A DNA stretch of 64,000 bases from Mesotaenium endlicherianum (lineage: Eukaryota > Streptophyta > Zygnematophyceae > Zygnematales > Mesotaeniaceae). The notes beneath the pieces were generated by a model. That model had not been told where the DNA came from, ran no database searches, and worked only from the letters and a program-made list of their open reading frames with translations. Below, one piece after another: positions 30,866-38,299 of this stretch. The stretch is taken from contig WELA01000930.1 in the NCBI GenBank assembly GCA_009602735.1, positions 1 to 64,000 of the forward strand. Direction: 5' to 3'. Both the position numbers and the translations under genes were made by a program. The first letter of the stretch is position 1. Each line of letters opens with the position of its first letter.

Positions 30866-32263
30866 ATGGGATTGAGCCTGCTTTCATTCATTTACCTGGT
30901 AGGGTCGGTAACTTTTATCCTGGGGTTGAAGATGTTATCGCATCCCGATACGGCCAGGAAAGGCAACCTGGTAGCCGCGGCCGGCATGACGCTGGCCATT
31001 ATCGGCACCATTTTCTTGTATGAAGAAAATGGAGAACGGTTGCACAATCACCTGTGGATATTCGGCGGATTGCTCATCGGCAGCATTACCGGATGGATAG
31101 CCGCAAAGAAAGTGAAGATGACGGCCATGCCCGAAATGGTCAGTCTTTTCAATGGAATGGGCGGCGCCTGCGCGGCACTGATTTCCATCAATGAATATGG
31201 TCACCTCGTTGGTCGTGATGCAGCACAAGGAACCCTGCTTACTATTTTATTGGGACTGATCATAGGATCGGTATCGTTTGCCGGCAGTATCATTGCCTGG
31301 GGTAAACTGAACGGCCGCATCAAAGATTTTGCTTTCAAAGGACAACAGATAGGCAATATCATATTGCTGTTGTTGACGCTGGCTGCGGCAGCATACCTGC
31401 TCTTCAACCTGAACAACGATAATTATTGGTTGTTCTATATCATTTTTGTTGCAGCATTGGTATATGGTGTAATGTTTGTGCTACCCATCGGTGGCGCCGA
31501 TATGCCGGTCGTGATCTCTTTATTGAACTCTTTCACAGGCGTAGCAGCTGCCTGCGGCGGATTCCTGTATAATAACCAGGTGATGCTTACCGGAGGTATA
31601 TTGGTAGGCGCTGCCGGTACCCTGCTTACGATGCTCATGTGCAAAGCCATGAACCGCAGTCTTACCAATGTGCTCATCGGTTCTTTTGGCGGCAGCAGTG
31701 CCGCTGCGGCAGGTACCAAAGGAGAACAGGGTAGCTACAAAGAAATATCCCTGTCAGATGCTGCTGTATGTATGAGCTATGCCAATAAAGTGATGATCGT
31801 GCCTGGTTACGGTCTTGCAGTGGCACAGGCGCAACATGTATGCCATGAACTGGAAAAATTACTGGAAGAAAAAGGAGTGGAAGTGAAATATGCCATTCAC
31901 CCGGTAGCCGGAAGGATGCCCGGACACATGAACGTATTGTTGGCGGAAGCCGATGTGAGTTATGATAAACTGCTTGAAATGGAGCAGGCGAATGACGAAT
32001 TCAAAACCTCCGATGTAGTGTTGGTATTAGGCGCCAATGATGTAGTCAATCCTGCCGCTAAATCAGATCCTGCGTCTCCTATTTACGGAATGCCCATATT
32101 GGAAGTAGAGCAGGCCAAAACGGTTATCGTAAACAAACGAAGCATGAAGCCCGGTTATGCCGGCATTGAAAACGCACTCTTCTTTCAACCCAAAACCTCG
32201 ATGTTGTTTGGCGATGCCAAAGCGGCTTTGCAGAAACTGGTAGCGGAGATCAAGAATGCCTGA
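30866..32263 (+). CDS. pntB: NAD(P) transhydrogenase subunit beta
   Basis: The 465-residue protein has an N-terminal membrane part (about 1-260, eight or nine hydrophobic segments; NGMGGACAALIS, GGADMPVVISLLNSFTG) and a C-terminal NADP-binding dIII domain (about 285-465): VPGYGLAVAQAQH for NADP, YAIHPVAGRMPGHMNVLLAEA, VLVLGANDVVNPAA and the MKPGYAG loop. It completes the three-gene complex that makes NADPH at the cost of the proton gradient. The motifs are intact and length is normal. Confidence 0.96.
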   Translation: MGLSLLSFIYLVGSVTFILGLKMLSHPDTARKGNLVAAAGMTLAIIGTIFLYEENGERLHNHLWIFGGLLIGSITGWIAAKKVKMTAMPEMVSLFNGMGGACAALISINEYGHLVGRDAAQGTLLTILLGLIIGSVSFAGSIIAWGKLNGRIKDFAFKGQQIGNIILLLLTLAAAAYLLFNLNNDNYWLFYIIFVAALVYGVMFVLPIGGADMPVVISLLNSFTGVAAACGGFLYNNQVMLTGGILVGAAGTLLTMLMCKAMNRSLTNVLIGSFGGSSAAAAGTKGEQGSYKEISLSDAAVCMSYANKVMIVPGYGLAVAQAQHVCHELEKLLEEKGVEVKYAIHPVAGRMPGHMNVLLAEADVSYDKLLEMEQANDEFKTSDVVLVLGANDVVNPAAKSDPASPIYGMPILEVEQAKTVIVNKRSMKPGYAGIENALFFQPKTSMLFGDAKAALQKLVAEIKNA

Positions 32264-32290
32264 CTTTCTATCATTGCGCCATTTTCACAT

Positions 32291-32298
32291 TACATTTG
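32291..32298 (+). promoter_or_regulatory. -7 box abutting the rRNA methyltransferase start
   Basis: TACATTTG fits TAnnTTTG exactly and ends three bases before the ATG at 32302, which would place transcription start at or next to the start codon. The -33 element is not clear. Confidence 0.4.
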
Positions 32299-32301
32299 TA
32301 G

Positions 32302-33663
32302 ATGACCCTTCCCCAGTCATTCCTGGATTCGCTGGAAAAAGCAAAAGGCTTCGACCGGGTTGCTTTTGAAGCAGCGCATACAACCGGTGAACAGGTAACT
32401 TCTATCAGGCGGAATCCTTTCAAAAAGGAAAATAATGCTTCGTTACCCGAAGGAGTGCAGGTGCCCTGGTGTCTGCAAGGTCTGTACCTTGAAGAACGCC
32501 CCTCTTTCACATTCGATCCGGCTTTTCATGCGGGCGCTTATTATGTACAGGAAGCCAGCAGTATGTTCATCTGGTATGTGCTGGAACAGTTGATTGGCGG
32601 TAAAACGGCCGGAAAAAAAGTGCTGGACCTTTGTGCTGCGCCGGGAGGCAAAAGTACATTGCTCAGTACTTATTTTAAAGACGGATTGCTCGTGGCCAAC
32701 GAAGTGATCAAAACACGCGCGGCTGTGTTGGTGGAAAACATCACCAAATGGGGAACAACGCCTGTGGTTGTTACGAATAACGACCCGGTACATTTTCAAT
32801 CACTGCCTGCTTATTTCGATGTAATGATGGTGGATGCGCCTTGCAGCGGCAGCGGCCTTTTCCGGAAAGATCCTTCGGCCATAGCGGAATGGAGTGAAGA
32901 CAATGTGCAGTTGTGCAGCCAGCGGCAACAAAGGATACTGGCCGATGTGCTGCCTGCACTCAAACAGGATGGATTGCTCCTGTATTCTACCTGTTCTTAT
33001 TCGGTGGAAGAAGATGAAGCGATTGCCGATTGGCTCGTTGATGAAATGGGCATGGAATCTGTGCAACTGCAATTACCGGCAGCATGGGCTATTGTAGAAA
33101 CCAATTCTCCCCGGCATCAGGCAAAGGGTTATCGTTTCTATCCCGATAAAATAAAAGGAGAAGGTTTTTTTATAAGTGTATTCCGGCAAAAGAAAGGTAT
33201 CGTTGGTGCAGGAAAGAAACAAAAGGAACCGGCTTTACCCCAACCATCCCGGCAAGAGATGCAAATGCTGCAGGCATTCATGCCGAACCTGACCGATGTT
33301 GTTTTTTTCAAACAGGCAGATGCCATTCGTTGTATATCCGAGCCTTGGTGGCAGGACCTGAAACTGTTGGCGGGTCAGTTGTATATTAAAAAAGCAGGAA
33401 CAGAACTGGGCAGCATCAAAGGGCGTGATATCGTTCCATCGCATGAACTGGCATTAAGTTTGTTACCCATCGATCATTTCCCGGCTATTGATTTGCCAAG
33501 GGAAGAGGCTTTACAATACCTCCGCCGGAAAGAGTTCCGGGTAGATGCCAAACATGGATGGAATATAATAAGATATGACCATTTGCCGTTAGGATGGGTG
33601 AAAATATTACCGAACCGCATCAATAATTACTACCCGGCAGCATGGAGAATATTAAAAGATTAG
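32302..33663 (+). CDS. RsmF-like rRNA cytosine-C5 methyltransferase (NOP2/RsmB family)
   Basis: The 453-residue protein has the m5C RNA methyltransferase core: HAGAYYVQEASSM, the SAM motif VLDLCAAPGGKS, motif IV VDAPCSGSG with one catalytic Cys, and YSTCSYSVEEDE with the second. The C-terminal third (about 300-453) is an RNA-binding extension like that of RsmF/YebU, with HELALSLL and PLGWVK. The likely target is a cytosine in 16S rRNA; the exact position is inferred. It follows pntB by 38 bases but has its own -7 box directly before the ATG. The last 22 bases overlap a non-preferred upstream start of the LysM gene. Confidence 0.9.
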   Translation: MTLPQSFLDSLEKAKGFDRVAFEAAHTTGEQVTSIRRNPFKKENNASLPEGVQVPWCLQGLYLEERPSFTFDPAFHAGAYYVQEASSMFIWYVLEQLIGGKTAGKKVLDLCAAPGGKSTLLSTYFKDGLLVANEVIKTRAAVLVENITKWGTTPVVVTNNDPVHFQSLPAYFDVMMVDAPCSGSGLFRKDPSAIAEWSEDNVQLCSQRQQRILADVLPALKQDGLLLYSTCSYSVEEDEAIADWLVDEMGMESVQLQLPAAWAIVETNSPRHQAKGYRFYPDKIKGEGFFISVFRQKKGIVGAGKKQKEPALPQPSRQEMQMLQAFMPNLTDVVFFKQADAIRCISEPWWQDLKLLAGQLYIKKAGTELGSIKGRDIVPSHELALSLLPIDHFPAIDLPREEALQYLRRKEFRVDAKHGWNIIRYDHLPLGWVKILPNRINNYYPAAWRILKD

Positions 33664-33692
33664 ATTTGCAACATTGCAATCCACAGAAACGT

Positions 33693-34664
33693 ATGAAAAA
33701 TTTTGGTTGGCTGATCGTTTGTTTTTTTGTTGTGAGTACCGCGCAGGCCCAGGAAAAACTGGTAGCCCTGGGGAAAGCGCCTGCGCTCTATGTTAAACAT
33801 AAAGTGGCCGGAGGAGAAGTACTGTCAGGTATTGCCAGTCATTATGGAACCACTTCCATACAGTTGGCCAAATTCAACGGCATCAAAGTAGCTACCCTGC
33901 TCAAAAAAGGAATGATCCTGAAGATACCCCTTACGCGCAATAACCTGGCGCAGGGGCAGTCAGCCAGCTTCAACGAACCGGTGTATCACACGGTTGCCAA
34001 AGGAGATAATCTTTTTCATATCAGCCAGTCGTTCAATAATGTGAACATACAATTACTGCGCGACTGGAACGGTTTGAAAAGAGATGTTATCCGCGATGGA
34101 CAGTTGTTGATCGTAGGCTATCTCAAAGGAGGAAAAAGAAATGAAGTGGCGGCTGCTCCGGCTGTAACAGCACCAGTTGATGCACCTCCTGCATCTGTTA
34201 ATACCAGCACACCTGCTCCGGTTGCGAAGAAAAACCAGCAACCACCGGTTACAGAACCGAAAAAAGAATCGGTTGAAGTAAAAAACGAAGCGCCGCAACA
34301 ACAGACTGCCAATGCCGATATCAAATACGACCCCAAACCGGGTGATGAAGGATATTTCGCACTTCAATTTGCCAACCACCCCGAGACAGCGACGCAGCAA
34401 TTCCATTCGGGTGATGCGGGCATTTTTAAGACCATCAGCGGGTGGACAGACCGTAAGTTTTATGTGTTGATGAATGATGTGCCTCCGGGAACCATTGTTC
34501 GCATCACTTCTACTAGCAACAAAAGTATTTGCGCCAAAGTGCTCGACAAACTCGTGGAAACCAAAGGAGGGGCGGGCTTGTTGCTGCGCATGAGTAATGC
34601 GGCGGCTGTGGCGCTCGACATGACGGATGGTAAATCGACGGTTTCCGTTACTTATTTTGAATAA
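33693..34664 (+). CDS. Secreted LysM-repeat protein with RlpA-like C-terminal domain
   Basis: The 323-residue protein has a signal peptide (about 1-20, ending AQAQ), two LysM domains (about 35-79, VKHKVAGGEVLSGIA; and 98-141, HTVAKGDNLFHIS), a Pro/Ala/Thr/Lys-rich linker (about 150-225) and a C-terminal domain (about 230-323) resembling RlpA-type double-psi beta barrels (FYVLMNDVPPGTIVRIT, SICAKVLDKL, LRMSNAAAVAL). LysM domains bind peptidoglycan glycan strands. I start at 33693 since the upstream ATG at 33642 lies inside the previous gene and its extra residues do not look like a signal. RlpA catalytic residues cannot be confirmed, so a binding role is possible. Confidence 0.85.
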   Translation: MKNFGWLIVCFFVVSTAQAQEKLVALGKAPALYVKHKVAGGEVLSGIASHYGTTSIQLAKFNGIKVATLLKKGMILKIPLTRNNLAQGQSASFNEPVYHTVAKGDNLFHISQSFNNVNIQLLRDWNGLKRDVIRDGQLLIVGYLKGGKRNEVAAAPAVTAPVDAPPASVNTSTPAPVAKKNQQPPVTEPKKESVEVKNEAPQQQTANADIKYDPKPGDEGYFALQFANHPETATQQFHSGDAGIFKTISGWTDRKFYVLMNDVPPGTIVRITSTSNKSICAKVLDKLVETKGGAGLLLRMSNAAAVALDMTDGKSTVSVTYFE

Positions 34665-34668
34665 CAGT

Positions 34669-35631
34669 TTATGATGCCTGCAACCGGTAACCGCGCAGGA
34701 ATTCGGCTACGGGCATTCTTTTCTTTCCTTCGAGCTGAAGGTCCAGCAAGTGAATAAAGCCATCTTTACAGGCAAACTTCAGGTAAGTTTTACCATCGGT
34801 AAATACAGCGCCGGGTATATGTTGGTGATCAACCAGTTCTTTTGAACTTTTGAAGAGTTTCAAAATTTTTCCATCCAGCATGGTCAGTGCGCCGGGAAAG
34901 GGAGAAAGGCCGCGGATGCGATTGTGGATCTGTGCTGCTGTCTCCGTCCAGTTGATGCGACAATCTTCTGTAAACAGCTTGGGCGCATGCTTTAATTGAT
35001 CCGGTCCGGGGAACGCCGATTGATCTTTTTCTTCCAATGATCCGTCCAGTAAACTTTGTAAAGTTTCTACCAACAAGGAGGCGCCGATGATTTTCATGCG
35101 ATCGTGTACTTCGCCCGCTGTTTCATCTTCACCAATAGGAAAACTTTTTTGCAGCAATATATTGCCCGTGTCGATCGCATGCTGCAATTTGAAAGTGGTA
35201 ACACCGGTAGTTGTTTCTCCGTTGATGATGGCCCAGTTGATGGGAGCGGCGCCACGGTATTGAGGCAACAAAGAACCATGTACATTGATGGTACCCACAG
35301 GAGGCATATTCCAAACGGCCTCCGGTAACATCCGGAACGCTACTACTATTTGAACATGTGCCTGCAAAGCGCTGAGCGCTGCCAGGAAAGCAGGGTCTCT
35401 CAGCTTTTCGGGTTGCAATACTGTCAACCCTTTTTCAAGCGCATATTTTTTTACGGCGCTGGTGGTTGGTTTCATACCTCTGCCGGCAGGTTTATCGGGA
35501 GCCGTCACAACACCCACCACCGAAAATCCGGCGTTGAGCAATGCATCCAATGAAGCCACGGCGAACTCCGGAGTACCCATGAATACAATACGTAAATCCT
35601 TCCTGGTGAGGGGCGAAAGGGTATTTGTCAT
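34669..35631 (-). CDS. fmt: Methionyl-tRNA formyltransferase
   Basis: The 320-residue protein shows FMGTPEFAVASLDALL at the start of the formyltransferase fold, AFRMLPEAVW, HGSLLPQYRGAAPINWAI with the catalytic His-Gly-Ser-Leu-Leu-Pro, DTGNILL and the C-terminal OB domain with LSPFPGA. It formylates Met-tRNA with 10-formyl-THF for initiation. I start at 35631: the open frame runs 48 codons upstream, but the promoter (35636-35665) lies there and those codons do not resemble Fmt. The -7 box ends four bases before the ATG, so the mRNA is probably leaderless. It is convergent with the LysM gene, with four bases between. Confidence 0.96.
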   Translation of the reverse strand: MTNTLSPLTRKDLRIVFMGTPEFAVASLDALLNAGFSVVGVVTAPDKPAGRGMKPTTSAVKKYALEKGLTVLQPEKLRDPAFLAALSALQAHVQIVVAFRMLPEAVWNMPPVGTINVHGSLLPQYRGAAPINWAIINGETTTGVTTFKLQHAIDTGNILLQKSFPIGEDETAGEVHDRMKIIGASLLVETLQSLLDGSLEEKDQSAFPGPDQLKHAPKLFTEDCRINWTETAAQIHNRIRGLSPFPGALTMLDGKILKLFKSSKELVDHQHIPGAVFTDGKTYLKFACKDGFIHLLDLQLEGKKRMPVAEFLRGYRLQAS

Positions 35632-35635
35632 GCTG

Positions 35636-35665
35636 CAAAAGTAGCCGTTAGTTGATGAAACCAAA
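35636..35665 (-). promoter_or_regulatory. Promoter of fmt, abutting the start codon
   Basis: Minus strand: TTTG (35665-35662), an 18-nt spacer, TACTTTTG (35643-35636), both exact matches to the Bacteroidota sigma factor consensus. CAGC then precedes the ATG. Confidence 0.75.
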
Positions 35666-35730
35666 ATAGTTCTCCTTACATGCAGCCCCGATTGTACTTT
35701 TACACATAATTTAATGACAATACAAGACAC

Positions 35731-36186
35731 ATGCAACAAGTAAAAAAAGGTGATAAAGTAAAAGTGCATTATCACGGTAAATTAACCGATGGTACCACAT
35801 TTGATTCTTCAGCGGGAAGGGAGCCACTTGAATTTGAAGTGGGAGGCGGAATGGTGATACCTGGTTTCGACAATGGTGTTACAGGAATGGCCATTGGAGA
35901 GAAAAAGACCATTCATATTCCGGTAGCCGAAGCATACGGACCCAAGCAGGAAGATATGATCATGGATTTTCCCAAAGACCGTTTCCCTGACGATATGGTA
36001 CCGGAAGTGGGCATGCAATTGAACATGAGCAATGGTGCAGGACAACATATCCCGGTACGTATTGTTGCAATAAAAGATGAGGTGGTGGTATTGGATGCCA
36101 ACCATCCGCTGGCGGGAGAAGATCTCGTCTTCGACCTGGAATTGGTAGCGATCGAAGGAGGAAGTCCTTTGATCATCATGCCCTGA
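35731..36186 (+). CDS. FKBP-type peptidyl-prolyl isomerase, SlyD-like
   Basis: The 151-residue protein has the FKBP core with an inserted IF domain, as in Sly[42 protein letters not shown] and, after the insert (about 75-125), [17 protein letters not shown]. It speeds proline cis-trans isomerisation and may act as a folding helper in the cytosol. The metal-binding His-rich tail of E. coli SlyD is absent. It is a single gene ended by a strong terminator at 36188. The intergenic 99 bases toward fmt hold the fmt promoter; no clear plus-strand promoter is visible apart from TACTTTTA. Confidence 0.93.
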   Translation: MQQVKKGDKVKVHYHGKLTDGTTFDSSAGREPLEFEVGGGMVIPGFDNGVTGMAIGEKKTIHIPVAEAYGPKQEDMIMDFPKDRFPDDMVPEVGMQLNMSNGAGQHIPVRIVAIKDEVVVLDANHPLAGEDLVFDLELVAIEGGSPLIIMP

Positions 36187-36187
36187 T

Positions 36188-36237
36188 AAAAAAAAGCGTG
36201 AGGAGTATCTATTGATCCATCTCCTCACGCTTTTTTA
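36188..36237. terminator. Bidirectional terminator
   Basis: AAAAAGCGTGAGGAG (36191-36205) and CTCCTCACGCTTTTT (36221-36235) form a perfect 15-bp stem with a 15-nt loop and an A/T run on either side. It serves the FKBP gene and the convergent membrane protein gene. Confidence 0.9.
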
Positions 36238-36252
36238 TAGCCCAACTAACGC

Positions 36253-36801
36253 TCAGCTCTTTTTCTTCATCCACCATCCCAGCCAGATACCTGTTACGCC
36301 CCAAGCTACCAAAGCATCGATCAGGTGCGCATTGATATCTTTCGTCTGGAACCAGATATGCATCGTATATGCCGAGTTGAGGAACACGATCAACCCGATA
36401 AACACAGAAGAAAGGAAGATGGTTCCGAACGACGGACCATTCAGTTTGGAGAATATCCAGCAAGCCAGCCATACCATCACCAGGTTTACCAAAAATCCTC
36501 TTCCCATATTGCTGCCCATGTCACTCTTCATGGCCTTATGATAATAAACCTGTGCCCATGGTTTACCCGTAGCCGCTTCACCCATTTTTTTCTGGTCTTC
36601 CATGGAAGTTCCGTCAGGGAAAGAAGGCAGCATATAAGCGCCATCTTCTGAGAATTGAGCGCTGAGGTAACTCAGGATACTGTCCTGCTTCGGCGTATAC
36701 TGTGCACCTTGTCTGTGCAAACCGGTTACCGTCCAGGAAAGGAACTGCCAGAGAAAAATGATGATGGCGCCTACGAGGGCGCCGACGATGGTTTTTTTCA
36801 T
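36253..36801 (-). CDS. Conserved four-helix membrane protein of unknown function
   Basis: I do not recognise a function. The 182-residue protein has one N-terminal membrane helix (about 5-25, VGALVGAIIIFLWQFLSW), an extramembrane region of about 65 residues with many Gln, Met and Ser, then three further membrane helices (about 98-116, 123-144 and 157-177). It ends in WWMKKKS, a basic end that should lie in the cytosol. Nothing in the sequence suggests transport or catalysis. It is a single gene; its start is preceded by AT-rich DNA and the long inverted repeat at 36856-36950 shared with pepT. Confidence 0.75.
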   Translation of the reverse strand: MKKTIVGALVGAIIIFLWQFLSWTVTGLHRQGAQYTPKQDSILSYLSAQFSEDGAYMLPSFPDGTSMEDQKKMGEAATGKPWAQVYYHKAMKSDMGSNMGRGFLVNLVMVWLACWIFSKLNGPSFGTIFLSSVFIGLIVFLNSAYTMHIWFQTKDINAHLIDALVAWGVTGIWLGWWMKKKS

Positions 36802-36855
36802 ATATAGGGGTTTGGTTATGCAAACAAAATAAACAATGTGATTGGCTTTTGCAAT

Positions 36856-36950
36856 AGTTGTTAGATGTTAGTTGATAGTTGTCAGATGTTGTTTATTTTG
36901 TACGGGTAATGAAATTTTTCTAACAACTAACATCCAACAACTGACAACTC
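36856..36950. repeat. Imperfect inverted, low-complexity TTAGTTG-rich repeats
   Basis: GATGTTAGTTGATAG (36864-36878) is matched at 14 of 15 positions by the reverse complement of 36920-36934. Both arms are built from variants of GTTGTTAG, GTTGTCAG and GATGTT. The region separates the membrane protein gene from pepT. Confidence 0.6.
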
Positions 36951-36952
36951 AC

Positions 36953-38200
36953 ATGGCAACTGGTTACCCATACACAGTTACAGAACGATTCCTGCGTTAT
37001 GTGCAGGTAGATACCCAAAGCGATCCGCACAGCAATTCTTTCCCCAGTACCAATAAGCAAAAAGACCTGTCTTCCATATTGGCAGCAGAATTGAAAGCCA
37101 TGGGCATTGAAGATGCCATGATGGACGAATATGGGTATGTATATGCCACGATTCCTGCTACTACTTCGAAACCAGTGCCTGTCATTTGTTTCTGCAGTCA
37201 CGTAGATACAGCGCCGGATTGCAGCGGTACAGGTGTAAAGCCGATCCTGCACGAATCTTATGATGGCAGGGATATTGCATTGCCCGATGACCAGGAACAG
37301 ATAATCCGTGTTGCAACCTATCCTTATCTCAAAACACATATTGGCCAGCCTGTGATCACGGCCAGTGGCACCACTTTGCTGGGTGCTGATGATAAAAGCG
37401 GCGTAGCCATCATCATGGACCTGGCGCATTACCTGGTTACGCATCCTGAAATAAAGCATGGTACCATCAAATTGTTATTCACGCCCGATGAAGAAGTTGG
37501 ACAAGGTACGGCCAAACTCGATCTGTCAAAATTGGGAGCATCCGTTGCCTATACATTGGACGGAGGTGAGCTGGGTAGTTTTGAAGATGAAACTTTCAGC
37601 GCAGATGGTGTGCGTATTACGGTACAAGGTGTCATTGCACATCCAGGTTATGCAAAGAACAAACTGGTAAATGCCTTGAAGATCGCAGGAGAGATACTCG
37701 CTGCATTACCTAAGAACGAATGGGCTCCTGAGGTTACGGAGAAACGGGAAGGATTTGTACATCCTGTTGGCATAAATGGAATTGCTGAGAAAGCAACGAT
37801 CGAATTCATTGTGCGTGATTTTGATACTGCGAAACTGGCAGTATATGAAAACAGGTTGAAGCAGATGGCAATAGCCGTGCTGGGTCAATATCCTGGCGCC
37901 ACCATGGAATTTGAAGTAACGGAACAGTACCGGAACATGAAAGAAATACTGGACCTGCATCCGCACATCAGTGCATATGCAGCTGAAGCCTACCGGCGCG
38001 CGGGAGTGGATATGATCAAAGAACCCATCCGGGGCGGAACAGATGGCAGCCGGCTGAGCTTTATGGGATTGCCCTGTCCGAATATTTTCACCGGCATGCA
38101 AGCCATTCACAGCAAACACGAATGGATCGGTGTGCGTGATATGGAAAAAGCGGTTGATGTGTTGACGCAGCTTGTGCAGGTATGGGAAGAGCGATCCTGA
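36953..38200 (+). CDS. pepT: Peptidase T (tripeptide aminopeptidase)
   Basis: The 415-residue protein is an M20 metallopeptidase with all zinc-ligand regions: CFCSHVDTAPD, LLGADDKSG, FTPDEEVGQG, YTLDGGELG and the final HSKHEW. RGGTDGSRLSFMGLPCPN is typical of PepT. It releases the N-terminal residue of tripeptides in the cytosol. The ATG at 36953 (MATGYPYTVTERFLRY) is chosen because 27 upstream in-frame codons come from the repeat region and are not conserved. The gene is followed by an A run and the GMC oxidoreductase promoter, with no hairpin terminator. Confidence 0.96.
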   Translation: MATGYPYTVTERFLRYVQVDTQSDPHSNSFPSTNKQKDLSSILAAELKAMGIEDAMMDEYGYVYATIPATTSKPVPVICFCSHVDTAPDCSGTGVKPILHESYDGRDIALPDDQEQIIRVATYPYLKTHIGQPVITASGTTLLGADDKSGVAIIMDLAHYLVTHPEIKHGTIKLLFTPDEEVGQGTAKLDLSKLGASVAYTLDGGELGSFEDETFSADGVRITVQGVIAHPGYAKNKLVNALKIAGEILAALPKNEWAPEVTEKREGFVHPVGINGIAEKATIEFIVRDFDTAKLAVYENRLKQMAIAVLGQYPGATMEFEVTEQYRNMKEILDLHPHISAYAAEAYRRAGVDMIKEPIRGGTDGSRLSFMGLPCPNIFTGMQAIHSKHEWIGVRDMEKAVDVLTQLVQVWEERS

Positions 38201-38218
38201 AAAAAAAAGGTGGACTCG

Positions 38219-38276
38219 TTGCAAAACCAAAAGAATGCCTTAGATTTAAGTGTTGATTATACATTTAACATCAACA
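38219..38276 (+). promoter_or_regulatory. Promoter and inverted repeat before the first GMC gene
   Basis: TTG (38219-38221), 19-nt spacer, TAGATTTA (38241-38248) resembles a -33/-7 pair with one mismatch. Directly after it TGTTGAT (38251-38257) and ATCAACA (38270-38276) form a 7-bp inverted repeat that may be an operator or leader stem. Confidence 0.5.
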
Positions 38277-38299
38277 ATCTTATCTAAAATATCATTGCT

